Shown piece after piece: positions 36,371 to 44,825 of a DNA stretch of 64,000 nucleotides (position 1 is the stretch's first letter; every line of letters begins with the position of its first letter). Source of the DNA: Sphingomonas sp. PAMC 26621. GTDB lineage: Bacteria; Pseudomonadota; Alphaproteobacteria; Sphingomonadales; Sphingomonadaceae. The stretch is taken from positions 124,001 to 188,000 of the forward strand of contig NZ_AIDW01000009.1 of the NCBI RefSeq assembly GCF_000251145.1, given 5' to 3'. The position numbers were made by a program, and so were the translations under genes. Below the pieces are notes generated by a model. The model saw only the letters and a program-made list of their open reading frames with translations. It made no database searches and was not told the DNA's origin.

Positions 36371-37441
36371 GTGCGGGTGCTCCTGGTTACGTCGCGCGAA
36401 AGCAAGCGGTGGGTCATCCCAAAGGGCAATCCTATGGTCGGGATGGCGGCGCACGCCGCTGCGGCGCTGGAGGCCGAGGAAGAAGCGGGGGTCAGTGGTC
36501 TCGTCTGCCCGACGCCCCTGGGTTCGTATCGCTATCGCAAGCGTAAGGGCAATGGCGCGTCGCTCATGCTTGACGTCGATGTCTTCCCGCTGGCCGTCAC
36601 GCGGGAAATGGATTCGTGGAAGGAGCAATCGCAGCGCGAGCGCCGCTGGTTCTCCCTCCCGGACGCCGCAAGTGTCGTTGACGAAAGCGATCTTCGCGAT
36701 CTCATCCGTTCTTTTGGTCCAGCCGAATTCAAGACCGCCGCAAATCGCAAAGGTGTGTTGGCGACCGTAGCTCAAAAATCGAAGGTCAGTCCGATGTTTG
36801 CCTGGTTCCAGCGTCTCTTGCCCCGCACCGGCAACTTCTTCGAACTGTTCGAAGCGCATGCCGTCGCTATCGGCGCAGGGGCCGACGCGCTGTCGCGCTT
36901 GCTGCAGGATGGGACGCGTGCCGCCGCCGATCATATCCGCGAGGTGATCGAGCGTGAGCACGACGCCGACGACATCAATCGTGAAATGCTTCTGACCGTA
37001 CGCCGCACCTTTCTCACGCCGTTTGACCGCGGCGCGATCACCAGCCTGATCGGCGCAATGGACGATTCGATCGACGAGATGCAGTCCGCGGTGCAGGCGA
37101 TCGATCTGTACGAGGTGACCAGCTTCACGAGCGAAATGAAGGACATGGCCGCGATCATCGTCGATGCCGCACGTTTGACGGCGGAAGCGATGCCGCTGCT
37201 GCGCGACGTCGGGCGCAACGGGACGCGGCTGCATGAGTTGACCGAACGCATGGTCCGCATGGAGAGCCAGGCGGATGAGATCCACACCAGAGGCGTCAAG
37301 CGCGCTTTCAAGGAAATGGGCGCGACCGACACGCTCGGCTTCATCGTGTCACGCGAGGTCTACAAACATCTCGAGCGGATCGTCGACGCGTTCGAGGAGG
37401 TCGCGAACGAAATCGACGGCATCGTCATCGATCACGCCTGA
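36371..37441 (+). CDS. NUDIX hydrolase-DUF47 (Pit accessory) fusion protein
   Basis: 356 residues from GTG 36371. Residues 1-~135 form a NUDIX domain of the DIPP/Nudt4-like kind (RWVIPKGNPM; NUDIX helix LEAEEEAGV keeps the catalytic Glu residues but not the canonical Arg). Residues ~145-356 form a DUF47/PhoU-like helical domain (FELFEAHAVAIGAGADAL, EREHDADDINREML, FLTPFDRGAITSL) typical of the chaperone of Pit phosphate transporters. It lies 12 bases upstream of pit. In-frame codons back to 36311 encode the conserved NUDIX lead RQIAALPYR without ATG/GTG/TTG, so the true start may be non-canonical. Confidence 0.85.
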   Translation: MRVLLVTSRESKRWVIPKGNPMVGMAAHAAAALEAEEEAGVSGLVCPTPLGSYRYRKRKGNGASLMLDVDVFPLAVTREMDSWKEQSQRERRWFSLPDAASVVDESDLRDLIRSFGPAEFKTAANRKGVLATVAQKSKVSPMFAWFQRLLPRTGNFFELFEAHAVAIGAGADALSRLLQDGTRAAADHIREVIEREHDADDINREMLLTVRRTFLTPFDRGAITSLIGAMDDSIDEMQSAVQAIDLYEVTSFTSEMKDMAAIIVDAARLTAEAMPLLRDVGRNGTRLHELTERMVRMESQADEIHTRGVKRAFKEMGATDTLGFIVSREVYKHLERIVDAFEEVANEIDGIVIDHA

Positions 37442-37453
37442 GCGACCAGACCG

Positions 37454-38467
37454 ATGCATTCCCTTGCCTTCCCTCTGCTGATCGGCCTCGTCGCCGTCGC
37501 GCTGGCGTTCGATTTTCTCAACGGCCTCCACGATGCCGCCAATTCGATCGCGACCGTCGTCTCGACGCGCTTACTGAAGCCAGTTCATGCCGTGCTGTTC
37601 GCGGGCTTCTTCAATTTTGCCGCCTATTTCCTGACCATCACTTTCCCCAGCCTTCATGCGGTCGCCTCGACGATCGGGCAGGGGCTGATCGCCAAGGATC
37701 TGGTGACCCCCGCGGTGGTGTTTGGCGCGCTAGTCGGTGCGATGTTCTGGAATGTCGTGACCTGGCTCAAAGGCATTCCCTCCTCGTCGAGCCATGCGCT
37801 GGTCGGCGGAATGATCGGATCGGGCGTCGCGCATGCCGGTTTTACCGGCGTGCAGTGGACTGGGCTTAACAAGACGCTGATCGCGATCGTCCTGTCGCCC
37901 GTGCTCGGCATGATCCTGTCGATGATCATCATGCTGGCCTCGAGCTGGCTGTTCCGCCGCGCCAGCCATCGCACCGCCGAGCGCTCTTTCCGGGCGCTCC
38001 ACTTGATCTCGTCGGGGACCTACTCGCTCAGCCACGGCCTCAACGACGCGCAAAAGACGATGGGGATCATCACCGTCCTGTTGTTCTCGACCGGTTATCT
38101 GCACGGCGCGTTCGAAGTCCCGCATTGGGTCGCGATCAGTTGCTATATCGCGATGGGGCTCGGTACGTTGACCGGCGGGTGGAAGATCATCGAAACGATG
38201 GGATCGCGCATCACGAAGCTATCGCAACATCAAGGCTTCAGCGCTTCGCTCGGTGGTTCGGTTATGGTGTTCGCAGCATCGCTGCTGGGCATTCCGGTTT
38301 CGACGACGCACACGATCACGGGGTGCATCATTGGCGCAGGCGTGGCGCGGCGTGCGTCGGCGGTGCGTTGGGGAGTCGCGCAGAATGTCTTGATTGCCTG
38401 GATTATAACAATCCCGGCGTCGGCGGCAGTCGGGGCGACATTCTACCTGCTGACGACGCTGCTATAG
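37454..38467 (+). CDS. pit: Pit-type low-affinity inorganic phosphate transporter
   Basis: 337-residue inner-membrane phosphate permease. Both internal-repeat signatures are present: FDFLNGLHDAANSIATVVST near the N-terminus and SHGLNDAQKTMGI in the middle, with about ten hydrophobic helices and the PVSTTHT segment near the C-terminus. The large central loop of E. coli PitA is shorter here. It follows the NUDIX-DUF47 gene by 12 bases, so the two are co-transcribed; DUF47 partners assist Pit proteins in other bacteria. Confidence 0.95.
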   Translation: MHSLAFPLLIGLVAVALAFDFLNGLHDAANSIATVVSTRLLKPVHAVLFAGFFNFAAYFLTITFPSLHAVASTIGQGLIAKDLVTPAVVFGALVGAMFWNVVTWLKGIPSSSSHALVGGMIGSGVAHAGFTGVQWTGLNKTLIAIVLSPVLGMILSMIIMLASSWLFRRASHRTAERSFRALHLISSGTYSLSHGLNDAQKTMGIITVLLFSTGYLHGAFEVPHWVAISCYIAMGLGTLTGGWKIIETMGSRITKLSQHQGFSASLGGSVMVFAASLLGIPVSTTHTITGCIIGAGVARRASAVRWGVAQNVLIAWIITIPASAAVGATFYLLTTLL

Positions 38468-38846
38468 CGAACTGCCGATAGCTGCGACACGTCCTGTAGG
38501 TCGGGAACGCTAATATCTATCACGTTTTTGCGACGGGACCGGGTAGCCCAGCGCCTCGAGGTAAGCCGATCCATGCTGCTCGACGCCCTTGCGATGACAA
38601 CCCTGAGCGCTGTCGTGGTTTGCTTTCGGGCCGTACCGAGATGACGGGCTGAAGCTGGGGTTGCCGCGGTCACTGTGCCGGCTGGTCTGCTCGTCTCGGC
38701 ATTGGCAGTCTTCGTCGTTGCAGAACCACTATTCCGCGCCCGATCGAACCCGGTTCAGAGCGATGCCGTCGGAAGCCAATGGCGACGTCGCGGGGTTTGA
38801 CGAATGGTTCAATGGAACCCAACTTGACCGCTGTCACAAAAATGTC
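38468..38846. other. Intergenic stretch before the winged-helix gene
   Basis: About 380 bases. In-frame extension of the regulator reaches 38661 but the added residues (MPRSLCRLVCSSRHW…) are Arg/Ser-rich and look untranslated. No RNA gene or repeat recognised. Confidence 0.45.
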
Positions 38847-39572
38847 ATGCATCAACGGATGCCGAACCTGTTGCTGCTAGGCCTTGCAAATCTTGACTGG
38901 CATACGCCCCTTTTGGAGGCGATTGCGTCGCGATACACGACGACGCTGCTAGGCCTCGCGGAGCTCGATACGCTCGAACGCGGCGTCCGGTTCGATGTAT
39001 CGATCGTTCCCCTGAATGCCCTGCGATTCTTGCGCTCGACGGAACCATATGAACGACTGGGTGCGATCCTGGTGGTTGCCGATCGCGCTGACGAGAATGG
39101 CCGTATCGCCGCGTTCGCGTGGGGTGCCACGGATTGCATCGCGCCGGATATTTCGGGGGCAGAGCTCAAAGCGCGCTTGGCGGCCATCTTCCGCCGATGT
39201 GCGGGAGCACCGACTACCCCTCAGCTTACCCAAAGCCTGAGCGGTACCTGGTATCTCAACGTTACGCGGCGGTATCTGGTCAGCCCGCATGGCCAACGGA
39301 TCGAACTTCCCGGCTCGACCTTCGAGATATTCCTGGCCTTGGCAAGCCGACCTCGCCGCGTTCTATCCCGATCGTTTCTGGTGGTTGCCCTTGGAAATGG
39401 CAAACACGCCGACACGCGCAGCATCGACGTGATCATCACGCGCTTGCGCAAGATCCTGGACCGGAACTGTCCGTCAGGTGCGGCGATGATAGGGACGGTG
39501 CGAAACGAGGGATATCAGTTGGCGCGCGACGTTCAGCGCGACGAGCATGGCTTCCGGATCCAGGACGTCTGA
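38847..39572 (+). CDS. Response-regulator-like winged-helix protein with degenerate receiver
   Basis: 241 residues from ATG 38847 (MHQRMPNLLLLG; ATG 38859 also possible). The N-terminal ~120 residues look like a receiver fold (GAILVVADRADENGRIAAFA, GATDCIAPD) but lack a phospho-acceptor Asp at the end of strand 3, where FDVSIVPLNALRF occurs. The C-terminal ~100 residues are an OmpR-type winged helix (FEIFLALASRPRRVLSRSFL, SIDVIITRLRKIL, GYQLARDV). No histidine kinase is adjacent. Probably a phosphorylation-independent transcription factor; target unknown. Confidence 0.82.
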   Translation: MHQRMPNLLLLGLANLDWHTPLLEAIASRYTTTLLGLAELDTLERGVRFDVSIVPLNALRFLRSTEPYERLGAILVVADRADENGRIAAFAWGATDCIAPDISGAELKARLAAIFRRCAGAPTTPQLTQSLSGTWYLNVTRRYLVSPHGQRIELPGSTFEIFLALASRPRRVLSRSFLVVALGNGKHADTRSIDVIITRLRKILDRNCPSGAAMIGTVRNEGYQLARDVQRDEHGFRIQDV

Positions 39573-39749
39573 TCTTTGAAGGCTTCCACCGGATCGACGC
39601 CATCATCGGGCTACCGTGTCCGGGCGCGGGCAGGCTCCGTGGCTTATACCCCGGATGCGTTTTGCAGGTTCGGGCTCGCTCGCCAATGCAACCGACCAGT
39701 GCGTGTCGAGGACGACGAAACTCGCGCGTTGCGGCCGCTTCGCTTTAAG

Positions 39750-40532
39750 TTACCGATCCAAGGTCTCGACTTTCAACGTCCGAAGTTGCGCAATGGTGGC
39801 CGCTGCCAGCCCGTTCGGCGGCGCAACCGCCATTCCCGTCCAGGTGACCCGCCCGGAGCCGTCGACCTCTTCCATGGACAGGGTCGAGATGCCGTTCCAC
39901 AATATAAGCCGTGAACGGAACCACAATTGTCGCCGCTTCTGAACCGGGCCGGGCGGTGTCGGTGCGGATAGGACGTCCACCCCCATCCGTGACAGGCGGT
40001 CGGTAAGCAACGCCTGCAAGGCGATCGCGAGCGGGCGATACTGCGGCTTCCCCGTGTCGTTGGCTGTGGGGGTGACGACGAGCGTCAAGCGGTCGTGCGA
40101 TCGAGATCGCATCGCCAGAAAGCCCGTGCCGACCAGCGCAACGACCGCCACTGCGATCACCAAAGATCGCAGCACGCTTCGTCGGGCAGGGGCGGCGGGG
40201 GGCGGTGCTGCGACGGGCGGCGCTTCGTCACTCAATCGGTAGCCGCGTTTCGGGATCGTCGCGATGAAGCGGGGCGCGCTTGCATCGTCGCCAAGCGCAC
40301 GGCGCAGGTCGGCGATGACGACCGCGACGCTATTGGGGCTGACCGATCGGCCTTCCCAGACGTCCGCCAGAATCTCGTCCCGCGACACCGGGCTGCCACG
40401 GCTCCGGCACAGCATCTCGAGCGTGCGCGCGGCGCGATGTTCGAGCGGAATTTCGGTCTCCCCCGCGATCAGGCGCGCTCCGACCGCGTCGAACGTCCAT
40501 GTCCCGATCTGCCATTGCGCCCGCGTCGTCAT
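39750..40532 (-). CDS. CadC/ToxR-like membrane-bound winged-helix regulator
   Basis: 260 residues. N-terminal cytoplasmic OmpR-type DNA-binding domain (LEHRAARTLEMLCRSRG, SVAVVIADLRRALGDD, IPKRGYRLSDE), a Pro/Ala linker, one TM helix (RSLVIAVAVVALVGTGFLAM, about 120-140), and a periplasmic domain of ~115 residues of unknown fold. This one-component architecture senses an envelope signal and binds DNA directly. It is convergent with the preceding regulator and divergent from the exported methyltransferase-like gene, which is a possible target. Confidence 0.87.
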   Translation of the reverse strand: MTTRAQWQIGTWTFDAVGARLIAGETEIPLEHRAARTLEMLCRSRGSPVSRDEILADVWEGRSVSPNSVAVVIADLRRALGDDASAPRFIATIPKRGYRLSDEAPPVAAPPPAAPARRSVLRSLVIAVAVVALVGTGFLAMRSRSHDRLTLVVTPTANDTGKPQYRPLAIALQALLTDRLSRMGVDVLSAPTPPGPVQKRRQLWFRSRLILWNGISTLSMEEVDGSGRVTWTGMAVAPPNGLAAATIAQLRTLKVETLDR

Positions 40533-40681
40533 GGTCCCGCCCTAGCATTGGCCATGTGCAAAGCGGAATGGCGATCAACCGATCAGGGACGCCGATCGGC
40601 GCCGGGGGCAGTCTTTACGTCTTCTTGATGGCTTAAACCGGCGACGGCGCTGCCATCGATACGGCCACAAGGAGCCGACTT

Positions 40682-41452
40682 ATGCAATGTTCCCTCAATC
40701 CGTTGATCCCGGCCGCAGCCCTGCTGCTGGGGATGACCGCGCCGGTCCACGCTGCCGGCGCGCGGACCGTCATCGACCAGGCGCTTGCGGACCCGAGCCG
40801 CGCGACGGACCGCCGACAGGATGCGCGGCGCCACCCTGCCGAACTGGTCGCGCTGGCACACGTAGCGCGTGGACAAAACGTGCTCGATCTCATCCCGGGG
40901 GGCGGGTATTGGACCCGCATCTTCAGCCGCGTCGTCGGGCCGACCGGCCATGTCTATGCGGTGTGGCCGAATGCCTATGCGAAGCTGGCAACGCGCGATG
41001 TCACCGCGTTGCGCAAAACCGCTGCCTCGCCGGCTTATCGAAACGTCGCGGTCGCGATCCAGCCGCAGGCGTTGCCTACGGCGCCGACACCGCTCGACGT
41101 GGTGTGGACGTCGCAAAACTACCACGATTATGCCGATCCGTTCCTGGGCAGTCCCGGACCCGACGCGCTGGCCCGGGACGCGTTCCGCCTGCTGCGACCG
41201 GGTGGGTATTTCATCGTCATCGACCATCGCAGTGCCGCCGGACGCGGGATGGCGGACACCGATACGCTCCACCGCATCGATCCGGTGATCGTGCGTCGCC
41301 AGGCGGAAGCAGCTGGGTTCGTCTTCGCCGGCGAGAGCAGGGTCCTCGCCAATGCGTCGGACCCGCTGACGATCAAGGTCTTCGATCCGGCAATCCGTGG
41401 TCGCACCAGCCAGTTCGCATACGCGTTCCGCAAGCCCGGCGGCGTACGATGA
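40682..41452 (+). CDS. Exported class I methyltransferase-like protein (COG4798 type)
   Basis: 256 residues with an apparent signal peptide (LIPAAALLLGMTAPVHAAG). The Rossmann SAM-binding glycine loop appears as VLDLIPGGGYWTRIF followed by GHVYAVWP, with a later DVVWTSQNYHDY and LLRPGGYFIVIDH, typical of predicted methyltransferases in the COG4798 group. Export is odd for a SAM-dependent enzyme, but members of this group often carry signal peptides. It is divergent from the membrane regulator by 150 bases. Confidence 0.82.
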   Translation: MQCSLNPLIPAAALLLGMTAPVHAAGARTVIDQALADPSRATDRRQDARRHPAELVALAHVARGQNVLDLIPGGGYWTRIFSRVVGPTGHVYAVWPNAYAKLATRDVTALRKTAASPAYRNVAVAIQPQALPTAPTPLDVVWTSQNYHDYADPFLGSPGPDALARDAFRLLRPGGYFIVIDHRSAAGRGMADTDTLHRIDPVIVRRQAEAAGFVFAGESRVLANASDPLTIKVFDPAIRGRTSQFAYAFRKPGGVR

Positions 41453-41548
41453 CGATCAACTCCTGTGCGAGGAGTTCCGGAGCGGTGCCGATGCGCCGTC
41501 GCTCGCAGATCAGGTCGTCCTGCTGTTACATCGCTTCCGACCGCAGCC

Positions 41549-42721
41549 TCATCTCAGCGTCAACCCCGCTGGCTGTTCGAAGCGCATCATAGCCGCCCAA
41601 CCGTAATGATCGGGCCTGAACGTACCGTCGGGACGGCGCCATGCGTCGTCGCTCGCGAGGACCAGTGTGTTCTTCCCCTTGTGGAGCGGTAGTTCGACCC
41701 TGGCGTTCTCCGGGCCGAACCGTCCCGCCGGTGCCAGGCGCTTGTTCGCTGGGTAATAGAAGTTCTCGCCCGCATAGACCTGTGCGCCGTTGAGAAACAG
41801 CCACGCGCGGGGAACGAAGCCGAGGTCGATTGTCCTGCTGCCATCGGCGACCGCATCGATCTCGACCTTGAGCCAGGCGATTTGTCGACGGGGGCTGTCG
41901 TTCTTCGGAATGGCGCGGGCCAGGTTGGCCAGTCCGTCCGGTTCGGCTTCGAATCGCTGCCAGCCTGTGCTCGGTATATCAGTCGGCGTCGGGATACCGC
42001 TGGCGGGCGCAGGCGTGACCGGACCGAGCAGCCAATGACGGACGACGCCCGGCTGCGGGACATCGATCAGCGACGGCGCGGACGACCCCGTGTCGTCGGG
42101 CCGAACAACCATGTTGGCGAAGATGGCAGGCCCCTTCACCGCGATCCCGCCGCGATCGGCGAGGCCCTGCAACCGCGGGACGTCCAGCGATGGCTCGGGA
42201 GCATGGTTGACGAACAATCGTAGCCGCCCGTTCGCGATCACGATGCGGAGGTGGTTCCATCCTGTCGCCACGACCGGCGCACTATGCTGGAAGCGCGAAT
42301 AGGCGTTCCACTGCATGCGCCCGTTGGTAATCGGGGCATATTGCACACAATCATTGGCAGCCGGGCAGTCCGGGTTGGCGCGCAGATAGACGAACTCGGC
42401 GGTATCCGCGTCGCGCCGATGCAGCAGGATCCCGGTATCGGCGTAAGCGAGCGGCTTGATGTCGAACTCGACCGTTCCTTCGGCGAAGGTGCCGACCTTC
42501 AGCACGGCATACCCCTCGGTGACGGTCATCAGCCCGTCCGGGAACGCTTCGTCCGGCGCGAACGTCGTCTTCTCCCCCAGCCAGGTCTCGCGGGTCATCG
42601 AATAGGTCGTCGTGGCCGTGATCGAAGACGGGGCCGGCACCGGCGCCGCGGAGGCCGGCAAGCTCAGTGCCATCGCACCGAGGGCAAGGCACCGGAGGTG
42701 GCGCGGGAAACGGTAGGACAT
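41549..42721 (-). CDS. Exported LamG/DUF1080-like beta-sandwich protein
   Basis: 390 residues, ATG 42721 with GGAG eight bases upstream; the long in-frame extension runs through tRNA DNA and is rejected. Signal peptide MSYRFPRHLRCLALGAMAL…ASAAP. Residues ~40-200 resemble a concanavalin-A-like jelly roll (FEFDIKPLAYADTGILLHRR-type, VATGWNHLRIVIANGRLRLF, GGIAVKGPAIFANM). The C-terminal ~150 residues (RTIDLGFVPRAWLFLNGAQV, NTLVLASDDAWRRP) resemble a galactose-binding-like fold. Possibly glycan-binding or hydrolytic; no catalytic residues assigned. Confidence 0.72.
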   Translation of the reverse strand: MSYRFPRHLRCLALGAMALSLPASAAPVPAPSSITATTTYSMTRETWLGEKTTFAPDEAFPDGLMTVTEGYAVLKVGTFAEGTVEFDIKPLAYADTGILLHRRDADTAEFVYLRANPDCPAANDCVQYAPITNGRMQWNAYSRFQHSAPVVATGWNHLRIVIANGRLRLFVNHAPEPSLDVPRLQGLADRGGIAVKGPAIFANMVVRPDDTGSSAPSLIDVPQPGVVRHWLLGPVTPAPASGIPTPTDIPSTGWQRFEAEPDGLANLARAIPKNDSPRRQIAWLKVEIDAVADGSRTIDLGFVPRAWLFLNGAQVYAGENFYYPANKRLAPAGRFGPENARVELPLHKGKNTLVLASDDAWRRPDGTFRPDHYGWAAMMRFEQPAGLTLR

Positions 42722-42951
42722 GATCAGGCTCCGATGAATGGGAGGCCTACGTGCCGGGCGCATGCGCCGATGTCGCATAAAGAGAAGGTAAAGACGGTAA
42801 AGACGGCCTTCCGAACGGCAGAGCGCCTGAATGGATGATCGCAAAGCTACCCCTTTGCGGTCCGCTCGACGGCGCCGGTCTGTCGCCCGTTCGATTTCGG
42901 TAGGGAAGGTTGGTGCCGGTGGTCCGTTGCGGACCACCGGGAACATGTCCG

Positions 42952-43042
42952 TGGCGGAGCGGGAGGGATTCGAACCCTCGATACGCTTTTGACGTATACT
43001 CACTTTCCAGGCGAGCGCCTTCGACCACTCGGCCACCGCTCC
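42952..43042 (-). tRNA. tRNA-Ser (anticodon GGA)
   Basis: 91 bases including encoded CCA. On the minus strand the acceptor GGAGCGG pairs with CCGCTCC; the anticodon arm is CTCGC-CTGGAAA-GTGAG giving anticodon GGA; a long variable arm (TATACGTC…GCGTATC) is typical of tRNA-Ser; and the T-arm GAGGGTTCGAATCCCTC is perfect. Single copy in the window. Confidence 0.97.
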
Positions 43043-43154
43043 GCATGTCCTGGACAGGAACGTCGCCCTAGAGCGTCGATGGCGGCTGTGCAAGCGTGCT
43101 GCGCAGGAAGAGGAGGGATTGCATGGCGCGGGGTCGGCATGTCACGATAGCGGA

Positions 43155-44054
43155 ATGATCCTGCTGCCCATGCTCCTGTCGCTTTCCACCACCCAGGGCG
43201 TTGCGCCTTCCGCGCCTGCGGCCAAGCCGACCGCCGGACAAATCGCTGCGGCAGCCCCCGCCGATGCGTGGGGCAGCATCGCGCCCGAGGACCTGTTGCT
43301 GATTGATTTCGCCGATGGCCAGCGCAGCGTCCTCTGGCTCGCCCCCGCGTTCGCGCCGGTGCATGTCGCCAATATCCGGACCATTGCGCGCAGCGGCTGG
43401 TGGGGCGATGCGACGGTCTATCGCGTCCAGGACAATTACGTGACGCAATGGGGCGATGCGACCGAGAAGAAGCCCCCCGCTGCTGGTATCACGGCGCGAC
43501 CGCCCGCCGAATATGAATGGGCGTGGGGCGCGCATGGCCTGGCGGTCGCCAACCCGTATCGCGACGCTTACGCGACGCGTACCGGCTTCACGCCGAGCGG
43601 CTGGGCGGTGGCGGGCGACGGCAAGCGGCAGTGGCTGCCGCATTGCTACGGCATGGTCGGCGTCGCGCGCGATCTGGCCCCCGATACCGGGACGGGCGGG
43701 GATCTCTATACCGTGATCGGTCACGCCCCGCGCCATCTCGACCGCAACATTGCGTTGGTCGGGCGTGTGATCGACGGGATGGGCGCGCTGTCAGCGCTGC
43801 CGCGCGGGACCGGGGGCGGCCTCGGGCTGTACGAAGATCCAAAGCAACGTGTGCCGATCAAGCGGATCGTGATCGTGGCGGATCTGCCTGCGGCCGAACG
43901 TCCGGCGTTTCAGTATCTGCGCCCCGACACAGCGGCGTTCGCCCGAACGCTCGAGGCGCGGGCGAACCGGGGGTTGCCGTTCTTCACGGTACCCGCGGCA
44001 GCGGCGGACCTGTGCAACCTGATGGTGCCGGTGCGCAAAGTGCCGGCACGCTGA
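43155..44054 (+). CDS. Exported cyclophilin-type peptidyl-prolyl isomerase
   Basis: 299 residues from ATG 43155. A signal-like N-terminus (MILLPMLLSLSTTQG) is followed by a cyclophilin-like domain: LLLIDFADGQRSVLWLAP, VANIRTIARSGWWGDATVYRVQDNY, TQWGDATE, then FTPSGWAVAGDG and HCYGMVGVARD. The inserted segments make it longer than classical PpiA. It would help fold periplasmic proteins. It begins ~110 bases past tRNA-Ser on the other strand. Confidence 0.83.
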   Translation: MILLPMLLSLSTTQGVAPSAPAAKPTAGQIAAAAPADAWGSIAPEDLLLIDFADGQRSVLWLAPAFAPVHVANIRTIARSGWWGDATVYRVQDNYVTQWGDATEKKPPAAGITARPPAEYEWAWGAHGLAVANPYRDAYATRTGFTPSGWAVAGDGKRQWLPHCYGMVGVARDLAPDTGTGGDLYTVIGHAPRHLDRNIALVGRVIDGMGALSALPRGTGGGLGLYEDPKQRVPIKRIVIVADLPAAERPAFQYLRPDTAAFARTLEARANRGLPFFTVPAAAADLCNLMVPVRKVPAR

Positions 44055-44096
44055 GGGGGGACGAAACACCGGTACGGCGAGCGGAGGATGCGGCCC

Positions 44097-44222
44097 CCTG
44101 ATGGTCTCCCCCGGCCAAGGCCGGGGCCCAGGAGAGGAACCGGAGAAAGCTGGCGACAGCGATTGGTAAGCTTGGCCAGCTCGACTGGACCCCGGCCTTC
44201 GCCGGGGAAGGTGCCGTCTAGC
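44097..44222. repeat. REP-like palindrome between cyclophilin and mla genes
   Basis: Arms CCCCCGGCCAAGGCCGGGGCCC (about 44108-44130, itself a hairpin) and GGACCCCGGCCTTCGCCGGGG (about 44188-44210) are near-complementary. Same family style as the repeats beside kdpD, in a convergent intergenic gap. Confidence 0.55.
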
Positions 44223-44229
44223 CGTTGCG

Positions 44230-44823
44230 TTACCGTCCGACCCAGTCCGCCACTTCGACCGCAACCTGATTCGCCGCCTGGTTGAGCGCAACACCGACCG
44301 GCCCCGCCGCGATCGCGCTGACCGGGACACGCGCCTCGAAGCGGCGCTTTTCGACCACCTTGCCGGTGCTGCGGATCAGCGAGCCGTCGAAGGCGACGAC
44401 CGCCATGTTGGTGCCGGCATCGACGCCGAAAGACCGGATCTCCCCCGACAGGACGGCGCCTGGATCGGAAAAGGACTGCGCGCTGCTCAGGACGATGCGC
44501 CCGGTGCGCGGCGGGATCGTGTCCGACAGCAAGCGTGCGAACAACCGCGCGGGCGGCTCGACCCATTGCGCCTTGGCGACATAGGCGATCGAGGTCTGGC
44601 TCGCCTGGACGGGGATCCGCACCCCGGCAATCGACTGAGCCACCGCGGGCACCTGGATCGTGATCGTCGGCGCGGTGCTCGACGACTGCGTCTGGTTGAC
44701 CGGCAGCGTCGTTGCCGAGGTCAGCGTCAGCAGCGACGCCGGGGGCTTGGCGGCAAAGCTGATGCAGCCGGAGAGCGACGCGAGCGCAGTCAGCGCGAGC
44801 AGCGATTTGGTCGAACGGATCAT
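44230..44823 (-). CDS. ABC-type transport auxiliary lipoprotein (PqiC-like)
   Basis: 197 residues from ATG 44823 with lipobox SLSGC after MIRSTKSLLALTALA. The mature part has the PqiC/ABC_trans_aux pattern (VRIPVQASQTSIAYV, WVEPPARLFARLL, ALNQAANQVAVEVADWV at the C-terminus). Such outer-membrane lipoproteins complement MCE proteins in lipid trafficking. Last gene of the operon, starting two bases after the mlaD stop with AAGGGAC as ribosome binding site. Confidence 0.85.
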   Translation of the reverse strand: MIRSTKSLLALTALASLSGCISFAAKPPASLLTLTSATTLPVNQTQSSSTAPTITIQVPAVAQSIAGVRIPVQASQTSIAYVAKAQWVEPPARLFARLLSDTIPPRTGRIVLSSAQSFSDPGAVLSGEIRSFGVDAGTNMAVVAFDGSLIRSTGKVVEKRRFEARVPVSAIAAGPVGVALNQAANQVAVEVADWVGR

Positions 44824-44825
44824 GG

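Noticed and set aside
42722..43093. N-terminal extension of the LamG-like gene to 43093
   Set aside because: It reads through tRNA-Ser; a signal peptide and ribosome binding site mark the start at 42721.
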